Position numbers and translations under genes: made by a program. A DNA stretch of 64,000 bases from Eubacterium sp. (GTDB lineage: Bacteria; Bacillota; Clostridia; Lachnospirales; Lachnospiraceae). Below are positions 58,277-64,000 of the stretch, in pieces (positions within the stretch are counted from its first letter, which is position 1; each line of letters starts with the position of its first letter). The stretch covers positions 1-64,000 of the forward strand of contig JAFYHN010000027.1 of assembly GCA_017539165.1 (NCBI GenBank), given 5' to 3'. The notes below the pieces were generated by a model. That model searched no databases. It worked only from the letters and a program-made list of their open reading frames with translations, and had not been told where the DNA came from.

Positions 58277-58401
58277 TTATCCGATCATTAATGAACTAGG
58301 ACATCTTGAGTGATTTGTTAATCGAGATATAACATAGAATGACAAATCAGAGTTTGTCATGTGTAAAAAGAAACTGTATGTGTATATGGGGAGGTGACGG
58401 T

Positions 58402-59163
58402 ATGGTTTATGAGATTGAGGATATGTCGAAAGCAGAGAAAATATTTACCGGATGGGAAGAAACATTGATCTATTCCTGCATTCAGAAGGTTATGGGAAAG
58501 ATTTATGTTACAGACAATGATGAACCACAATCAGCATTCGCTTTTATAGGGCGTTTTGGATTTTTTGCAGGAAAACCGGAACGAGAGCTTGTAAAAAATA
58601 TACCGGAGGGATTTGTAATTCTGGTTCCGCAAAATGAAGCGTGGGAAGAACTGATAGAGGATGTGTATCCTGACGCAAAGAAAATGACCCGATATGCTAT
58701 CAGAAAGGATACACAATTTGATACGGTTTCTATGAGAAATAATCTTCTGATGCTTCCGGAGGGGTATGAACTAAAAGAAATTGATGATGAGATTTATGAT
58801 AAGTGTCTGAAAGATCCTGTGACAAAAGAGTTTGTTTCTTTGTTTGAAAGCAAAGAAAAGTATCTGAAGGATGGAAGAGGTATGGTTATTTTAAAAAACG
58901 GCGAGATTGTTTCGGGTGCCTCTTCATATTCACGATATAGAGAAGGAATTGAAATAGAAGTTGATACTATAGAATCCGAGCGCAGAAAGAATCTTGCGTT
59001 AATAGTCTGTTCAGCATTGATCTTAAGATGCCTTAACGAGGGATTATATCCTAGCTGGGATGCTCAGAATATGGGATCTGTTCATCTCGCAGAGAAACTG
59101 GGGTATGAGTTTGATCATACATATGTGGCATATGAGGTTGCGTCAGACATGAGGACACATTGA
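58402..59163 (+). CDS. GNAT acetyltransferase of the PF12746 type
   Basis: A 253-residue protein in which the C-terminal half is a GNAT domain (EIEVDTIESERRKNLALIVC, SWDAQNMGSVHLAEKLGYEF), preceded by a domain of the ZmaR/GNAT_acetyltr group. GGGAGGTGA at 58389-58397 fixes the start at 58402 over an upstream ATG. Members confer resistance to zwittermicin-like antibiotics in some Bacillus; here the substrate is unknown. Confidence 0.8.
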   Translation: MVYEIEDMSKAEKIFTGWEETLIYSCIQKVMGKIYVTDNDEPQSAFAFIGRFGFFAGKPERELVKNIPEGFVILVPQNEAWEELIEDVYPDAKKMTRYAIRKDTQFDTVSMRNNLLMLPEGYELKEIDDEIYDKCLKDPVTKEFVSLFESKEKYLKDGRGMVILKNGEIVSGASSYSRYREGIEIEVDTIESERRKNLALIVCSALILRCLNEGLYPSWDAQNMGSVHLAEKLGYEFDHTYVAYEVASDMRTH

Positions 59164-59186
59164 GTTAAACACTTATGGGGGGCTTT

Positions 59187-59633
59187 ATGTTGGAATTAGT
59201 AATATACAAAGATAATCTTAAGAGTGAATTGTTTCATTTTACCTCTGAGTGTTTTGCTGAGCTGGGCAAATCATTTGACCTTCATGGAAGACACAGTTTC
59301 TATAATGAAATAGACAGTCATTTTGAGAGATTCTGGTGCCTTGTTGATAAAGAAAAGGTTAAAGGTACTGTTGCGATAACAAAACTGGATGATACTACCG
59401 CAGAATTGAAGGCTTTGTATGTTGACAGTTCATTAAGAGGTTTAGGTTGGGGATATAAACTTTTGGATAAAGCAGTATCTTTTGCGCGTGAGAAAGGGTT
59501 TTCAAGGATTGTACTTGATTCCATGTCGCAGTATAAAGATGCAGCAAGACTTTATAAGAGTTACGGATTTACAGAAATAGATCGTTATAATGATAACACT
59601 TTTGCTGATGTATTTATGCAGATGATCTTATGA
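59187..59633 (+). CDS. GNAT family N-acetyltransferase
   Basis: A 148-residue GNAT with motif A LKALYVDSSLRGLGWGYKLL and the C-terminal SMSQYKDAARLYKSYGF. GGGGGG just upstream fixes the start at 59187; an ATG four codons earlier would place the binding site inside the gene. Second of three adjacent GNAT genes that are only distantly related to each other. Confidence 0.85.
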   Translation: MLELVIYKDNLKSELFHFTSECFAELGKSFDLHGRHSFYNEIDSHFERFWCLVDKEKVKGTVAITKLDDTTAELKALYVDSSLRGLGWGYKLLDKAVSFAREKGFSRIVLDSMSQYKDAARLYKSYGFTEIDRYNDNTFADVFMQMIL

Positions 59634-59675
59634 GAAGATTGGATTAGAGATAGTTATATGAGAGGAAGGAAGTAG

Positions 59676-60185
59676 ATGAATAATACATATATGATTAGAG
59701 AGGCAGTTTCAGATGACGCTGAGAAAATGATTTCATATCTGAATCAGGTAGGTGGAGAATCTGATAATCTGTTTCATGGAGAAAATGAATTTATTGTTCC
59801 AATTGAAGGCGTAAAAAGAAAATTGGCTATGAGTAAAGAATTGGAGAACAGTATCGTTTTGATAGCTCTTGATAACGAACAGATCATTGCGAGAGCAGAA
59901 TTAGAGGGATATTACGCGGCAAGAATTCGTCATAGAGCTAAATTCTCGATTTCAGTAAGAAAGGAGTACTGGAATCAAGGAATAGGAACAGAAATGATAA
60001 AAAGAATCGTCGAGAAGGCAAAAAAGATGAAGCTTGGGATTATAGAATTGGAAGTAATCTCTGATAATGCAAGAGCCATTCATTTGTACCATAAAATGGG
60101 ATTCGTTGATATAGGAATATATAAAAAGTATTTTTATGTGAATGGGATGTTTAAAGACGCTGTAGTAATGCAGAAACTGTTATAG
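59676..60185 (+). CDS. GNAT family N-acetyltransferase
   Basis: A 169-residue GNAT resembling RimI/spermidine-type enzymes with motif A KFSISVRKEYWNQGIGTEMI and ISDNARAIHLYHKMGFVDIG. GGAAGGA lies before the ATG. Third in the row of GNAT genes. Substrate unknown. Confidence 0.88.
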   Translation: MNNTYMIREAVSDDAEKMISYLNQVGGESDNLFHGENEFIVPIEGVKRKLAMSKELENSIVLIALDNEQIIARAELEGYYAARIRHRAKFSISVRKEYWNQGIGTEMIKRIVEKAKKMKLGIIELEVISDNARAIHLYHKMGFVDIGIYKKYFYVNGMFKDAVVMQKLL

Positions 60186-60206
60186 GATGTTTATGAGGTG
60201 AAAGAA

Positions 60207-60719
60207 ATGGTTACAAAGCATGTGGTTGTCCTTCCATATGATGAAAAATGGAAGCAGGATTTCCTTATGATAAAAGATGAACTTACATCTGCTCTTGGAC
60301 AACTGGCAATGAGAATTGAACATGTCGGCAGCACGTCCGTTGAGGGGTTATCCGCAAAACCCATCATTGATATAGATGTAGTTATTCTGGATTACACTGT
60401 TTTTGAAGAAGTTGTATCAGCTTTAGGAACAATAGGTTATCAATATGAAGGAGATCTTGGCATAGCAGGACGAGAGGCATTTAAATACGATGGCAAAGAC
60501 CATTTGAGAAAGCACCATTTATATGTATGCCCCTCGAATTCACAAGAGTTAAAAAGACACATTGCTTTTAGAGATTATCTGCGGACTCATTCTGGTGCTG
60601 TACGAGAATACAGCAGAATCAAAGAAGAGGGAGCAAGAATTTATCCATACGATATGGATAAGTACATTGAACACAAGACTCCTTTCATAGAGAAAATATA
60701 CAAAGAGATTGGGATGTAA
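60207..60719 (+). CDS. GrpB family protein (UPF0157)
   Basis: A 170-residue protein of the GrpB/UPF0157 family, a nucleotidyltransferase-fold group often found fused to dephospho-CoA kinase or standing alone. The core is RIEHVGSTSVEGLSAKPIID with the metal-binding pair IDIDVV. GAGGTGA is placed for the ATG at 60207 and too close for a GTG at 60198. Function unknown, possibly nucleotidyl transfer. Confidence 0.85.
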   Translation: MVTKHVVVLPYDEKWKQDFLMIKDELTSALGQLAMRIEHVGSTSVEGLSAKPIIDIDVVILDYTVFEEVVSALGTIGYQYEGDLGIAGREAFKYDGKDHLRKHHLYVCPSNSQELKRHIAFRDYLRTHSGAVREYSRIKEEGARIYPYDMDKYIEHKTPFIEKIYKEIGM

Positions 60720-60770
60720 CAGATTCCGGCTTTCTTTTATGCTTTTAAAATGAAGCTTGAGGTGAGATAT

Positions 60771-61469
60771 ATGAATAATTTTTTTGATGGCAGCCAGATA
60801 GTTATAGGACATGGTGCGCAAGCTGATGTATATAGTTATCAGGGATATGCATATAAAGTATATAAGGATTCATATCCTATAGAATGGATTGAGTTTGAAA
60901 AGCATCAACAGTCACAGATTAATAAAGTCGGTTTATCACCAATCAGGTATTATAATACTGAAAATCCTTATATTATAAAGATGGATTTGATAGAGGGTGA
61001 CACACTTGGAAAAAAGATGACGGAAGGATATACAAACGGATTTGGCCTCATTGCTGATATTTTTCGAAATATCCATAATGCAGATCCTTCTGATGTTAAG
61101 ATTCCCCTTCTTTTGGAAACAGTGGATAGAGGATTAAATAAAGATGAAAAAGAAAAAGTCATACAGATTATTGAGAGACTTTCTGCAAAGATGAGTTCAT
61201 GTATATGTCATTTGGATATGCATTTCCTGAATGTTATGATTCCAACTAATGATACTAATCCTATAATTATTGATTGGATAAATTCAAGAATTGCTCCTGC
61301 AGTCTTCGACTATGCGAGAACATATGTGATCTTTAAGGAGTTTGCACAGGAGATACTTCCACTATATGAGCAGGAGATAGCGTCAGATATTAGATCTTTA
61401 AAGGTTTCGGATGAGGATTTTGCAGATGCAATAACCGTTTGCTCTATTTTGAGAGAACAAGAGAAATAA
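60771..61469 (+). CDS. APH-like kinase
   Basis: A 232-residue phosphotransferase with the aminoglycoside/choline kinase fold. Catalytic segment HLDMHFLNVM (HxDxxxxN) and metal-binding IIIDWIN are visible; the N-terminal nucleotide loop is IGHGAQADVYSY. GAGGTGAG fixes the start at 60771. It is shorter than typical antibiotic kinases and may phosphorylate a sugar or amino alcohol. Its 3' end runs close to the next gene. Confidence 0.82.
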   Translation: MNNFFDGSQIVIGHGAQADVYSYQGYAYKVYKDSYPIEWIEFEKHQQSQINKVGLSPIRYYNTENPYIIKMDLIEGDTLGKKMTEGYTNGFGLIADIFRNIHNADPSDVKIPLLLETVDRGLNKDEKEKVIQIIERLSAKMSSCICHLDMHFLNVMIPTNDTNPIIIDWINSRIAPAVFDYARTYVIFKEFAQEILPLYEQEIASDIRSLKVSDEDFADAITVCSILREQEK

Positions 61470-61483
61470 GGTTAAGTTTTACG

Positions 61484-62374
61484 ATGTGGTTGATGATTAT
61501 GATTTTGGAAAAAGTATTTGGTGGAATTAAACTCAGCTGGATGAAGCTCATTATCTTTGCGGTTATAGCTGGTGTATATACAGCTGTCATGGCGTTGATA
61601 CCGGCATTGAAATATACATCGTTCAGTACTATAACGACTACATTTGAAGTGTGGGTATTGATCGGTATTCTGATCATAATGAACAGCAAGTCAAATGTGG
61701 ACTCGGCACTTAAGTGTTTTGTATTTTTTCTCATAAGCCAGCCGCTGGTGTACCTGATACAGGTGCCGTTCAGTGATATGGGCTGGGGCCTTTTCGGATA
61801 TTACGGGTATTGGTTTATCTGGACAATACTTTGCTTGCCAATGGGATTCATCGGATATTTTATGAAAAAGGATAAATGGTGGGGATTTATCATTCTTCTT
61901 CCGATGCTCTTTTTCTTAGCATCATCTTATAACAGATATCTTAAATATTTTATCTTTTACTGTCCAAAATATATTTTAATAGTTGTTTTCTGTGTTTTGG
62001 CGATGATCATATGTCCGCTGGGGATCTTTAAGAATAAGAAGATCTGTTTTGTAGGAGTGATCATAAGCTGTGTGCTTATAGCAATAACGACGTATTTTAG
62101 TATTATAAATCCTATGGTATATCATACAGAGATTATGATAAACGGTAATACGTACCATATTGAAGAAGCGGATTCTGTATATTTTGAGGATGAAAAGTAT
62201 GGAGATGTGAAGATTGAATATTTGGAGTCCATCAAGGAATACTGTGTTACTGCAGATTTTAAGAAGGCTGGAGAAACTGTACTTACGTTAGAAAAACCGA
62301 ATGGTGAAAAGGAAGAATATATCGTAATAATAAAAAACGATACATACGATATAATTAAGAAAAAGGATGATTAA
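61484..62374 (+). CDS. Hypothetical membrane protein
   Basis: A 296-residue protein with about six hydrophobic segments in its first 205 residues and a soluble beta-rich C-terminal domain (INGNTYHIEEADSVYFEDEK, later TVLTLEKPNGEKEEYIVI) probably outside the cell. The start is uncertain; 61484 is the first ATG beyond the preceding gene, and only a weak AAGG lies before it. No known family recognised. Confidence 0.6.
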   Translation: MWLMIMILEKVFGGIKLSWMKLIIFAVIAGVYTAVMALIPALKYTSFSTITTTFEVWVLIGILIIMNSKSNVDSALKCFVFFLISQPLVYLIQVPFSDMGWGLFGYYGYWFIWTILCLPMGFIGYFMKKDKWWGFIILLPMLFFLASSYNRYLKYFIFYCPKYILIVVFCVLAMIICPLGIFKNKKICFVGVIISCVLIAITTYFSIINPMVYHTEIMINGNTYHIEEADSVYFEDEKYGDVKIEYLESIKEYCVTADFKKAGETVLTLEKPNGEKEEYIVIIKNDTYDIIKKKDD

Positions 62375-62431
62375 CTTTCGTTTTTACTCATCAAGATAAG
62401 GTAAAAAAGAATATTACTTTGGAGGAACAAC

Positions 62432-63184
62432 TTGGGAAAACTGAGTAAAAAAATAATATTTGCCCTTATTCTTATTCTGCCGGCTTTTGCGCTAATAGGA
62501 ATAGGCTACAATACTGAAAATAATACAGTTATCATAATTGGATTGTTGATAATTGTTCTAGAAAATATAGTTCTTACTTCTGATATAGTTAAGTATGCTC
62601 TGAAGGACATGAAGTGTTGGAGGGAAAAATATTATAACATTTGGTGTGCAAATGGCATAGATACGAAGGATTTCGAATCAGTAAAAATTCCGTTATCTAT
62701 GGAGAGGAGAATATTTATAGTTATTTTCTTGAGACAGATTCTTATAGTTGCATTTGTCATACTATGTGTTTTGGTTTTCATGTGGGTCGGCCCGATCAAG
62801 ATGATTCATTATGATAGTATGAAAGGATTGGTAGCGGGTGATTTTTACAGAAGTTATAAAGCTAGAAGAGCTGCAGGAGCTGGTACACTCATATTTATGT
62901 TTTTATCTCCATTTATATTACCGATATTAGCATATTGCATAACAAATGCTATTTATATACTTAGGACTATTTCTGACCGCAAATATTTGGCCTGTCGTGC
63001 TATCATTAAATGTATTGATTCCAATGGAATGCATATAATACATGACGGAAAGATTTATCGGAATAAGAATTATACACTAATTGGTGTGCAAAAAAAACAG
63101 ATGAGAGATATACCTGTAACGATTGTATTTATTCCTGAAGAAGTACTTGTACTTCCGAATGTTTTATCAGATGAATCGGACTGA
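62432..63184 (+). CDS. Hypothetical membrane protein
   Basis: A 250-residue protein with four or five hydrophobic segments (ALILILPAFALIGIGY, VIIIGLLIIVLENIVLTSDI, IFIVIFLRQILIVAFVILCV, LIFMFLSPFILPILAYCITN) and a cytosolic C-terminal part of about 70 residues. It begins with TTG at 62432, supported by GGAGGA seven bases upstream. Weakly similar in plan to the preceding gene's product but with no recognisable shared motif. No known family recognised. Confidence 0.6.
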   Translation: MGKLSKKIIFALILILPAFALIGIGYNTENNTVIIIGLLIIVLENIVLTSDIVKYALKDMKCWREKYYNIWCANGIDTKDFESVKIPLSMERRIFIVIFLRQILIVAFVILCVLVFMWVGPIKMIHYDSMKGLVAGDFYRSYKARRAAGAGTLIFMFLSPFILPILAYCITNAIYILRTISDRKYLACRAIIKCIDSNGMHIIHDGKIYRNKNYTLIGVQKKQMRDIPVTIVFIPEEVLVLPNVLSDESD

Positions 63185-63300
63185 CAGTATCATAATGGAT
63201 AAAATGTGGAAAAAGAGTATCTTTTAATATTTTTCTTGAGGAATTGTAATTATACTGAAGATTGGAATATAGGTAAATAGACAAATCTCAAAGTCTTTGA

Positions 63301-64000
63301 AATATTTCGATTATATTGTTGCTCCTGGATAATTTTATTGGTACCTTGAATGGATTTCTGCGTCATAGGAACTTAGATGTTTATGTTACAGGTTCAAATT
63401 CAAGATTTCTTTCATCAGACATAGCTACAGAGTTTAAGGGGAGAGGCACAATCGTACACGTTTTACCACTTTCTTTTTCTGAGTATATGCAAGGGCAGAG
63501 CATAAATCCGCAGGAAGCGTGGAAGGAGTATATTAGAACAGGAGGGATTCCTCTTGTTGCACAGATGACCGGAAGTGAAGAAAAGATATCTTATCTAAAT
63601 TCTTTATGCGAGGAAACATATCTTAAAGATATAGTAGCTCATAATAAAATAAAAAAGAAAACTGAACTGGCTGATACATTTAATATAATAGCCTCAACGA
63701 TTGGTTCACCAGTAAACGTAAGTAAAATCACAAACACATTTAAAAGTGTTGTGGGAAAAGATATTACTGATGACACTATTGACAATTTTATAGGATATTT
63801 TGAGGATGCATTCGTTATATCCAAAGCCAGCAAGTACAATATAAAAGGAAGGAAGTATATTGGGATTCCATTTAAGTTATACTTTGAAGATATCGGAGTA
63901 AGGAATGCCAGACTGAACTTCCGACAAATTGAAGAGACTCATATTATGGAAAACATCATATATAACGAGCTCAGATACAGAGGTTTTAATATTGTTGTTG
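63301..64000 (+). pseudogene. 5'-truncated AAA_14/DUF4143 ATPase, running off the window
   Basis: From 63301 an open frame without a start codon encodes the middle and C-terminal parts of the AAA_14/DUF4143 family (DVYVTGSNSRFLSSDIATEF, VLPLSFSEYM, RTGGIPLV, NARLNFRQIEETHIMENIIY). The N-terminal 80 or so residues with Walker A and Walker B are missing: a TGA stands directly before at 63298-63300 and the DNA further upstream does not encode them in any frame. The remaining frame is intact to the window edge. It is a broken copy of a family that is often multi-copy in Lachnospiraceae. Confidence 0.75.

Noticed and set aside
62432..63184. Immunity or toxin function for the unknown membrane proteins near the right end
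   Set aside because: No motif, partner or context supports it.

Overview
The window looks like chromosomal DNA of a low-GC Firmicute, most likely a plant-fibre-degrading Lachnospiraceae such as Butyrivibrio or Pseudobutyrivibrio. The reasons are the strong GGAGG-type ribosome binding sites, AGA/ATA-rich codon use, cytosolic xylan and arabinan hydrolases (GH10, GH43), a sugar-sensing diguanylate cyclase and several Lachnospiraceae-type families. This is inference from gene content; there is no rRNA or marker gene to fix the taxon.

Layout. 0-4.5 kb: a hairpin cluster, then a consensus promoter and a helically spaced array of AGTATATA octamers in front of an AAA ATPase; a GNAT acetyltransferase; a CobW-type GTPase tail-to-tail with a MATE exporter. 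4.7-9.2 kb: AraC regulator, cytosolic GH10 xylanase and a polytopic DUF2339-type protein. 9.3-17.6 kb: a cell-surface polymer operon with a PHP-domain protein, flippase, HMGL-like aldolase, LicD phosphotransferase and a 1249-residue HAD/methyltransferase-like/kinase-like/cytidylyltransferase fusion, which together suggest making and transferring a CDP-activated phospho-alcohol. 17.7-21 kb: a LacI-type sugar-binding domain fused to GGDEF, followed by GH43. 21-26.7 kb: PgeF/YfiH and a giant triple-VWA membrane protein.

26.7-34.3 kb: a three-gene SMC-like operon, JetA-JetB-JetC (Wadjet/MukFEB-like), with no JetD nuclease after it. Its place is taken by a radical-SAM-fold protein (SPL/Rv2578c type) in which all three iron-sulphur cysteines are replaced. 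34.4-40.2 kb: malic enzyme, a ParB-like/BMP nucleoside-binding fusion, a metallophosphoesterase and a zinc-ribbon YARHG membrane protein.

40.8-53.5 kb: a 12.6-kb integrated mobilizable element inserted in the 3' half of tRNA-Pro(CGG). It is bounded by 43-bp direct repeats (41/43 identical) and has repeated TTCTAACTTTT sites inside both ends. It carries a tyrosine integrase, an excisionase, XRE regulators, a YhcG-type PDDEXK protein, a voltage-gated K+ channel, MobC and a MOBP relaxase, a second long reading frame overlapping the relaxase gene by 563 bp, a hairpin-rich oriT-like region and its own family B DNA polymerase. A family B polymerase together with a relaxase on a tRNA-integrated element resembles a mobilizable cousin of pipolins and is the strongest candidate for a little-described system here.

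53.7-63.2 kb: a run of small accessory genes on one strand (nitroreductase, TPR protein, four GNATs, an S1-domain protein, fluoride channel, flavoproteins, a 2H phosphoesterase, GrpB, an APH-like kinase, two membrane proteins). The window ends in a 5'-truncated AAA_14/DUF4143 ATPase.
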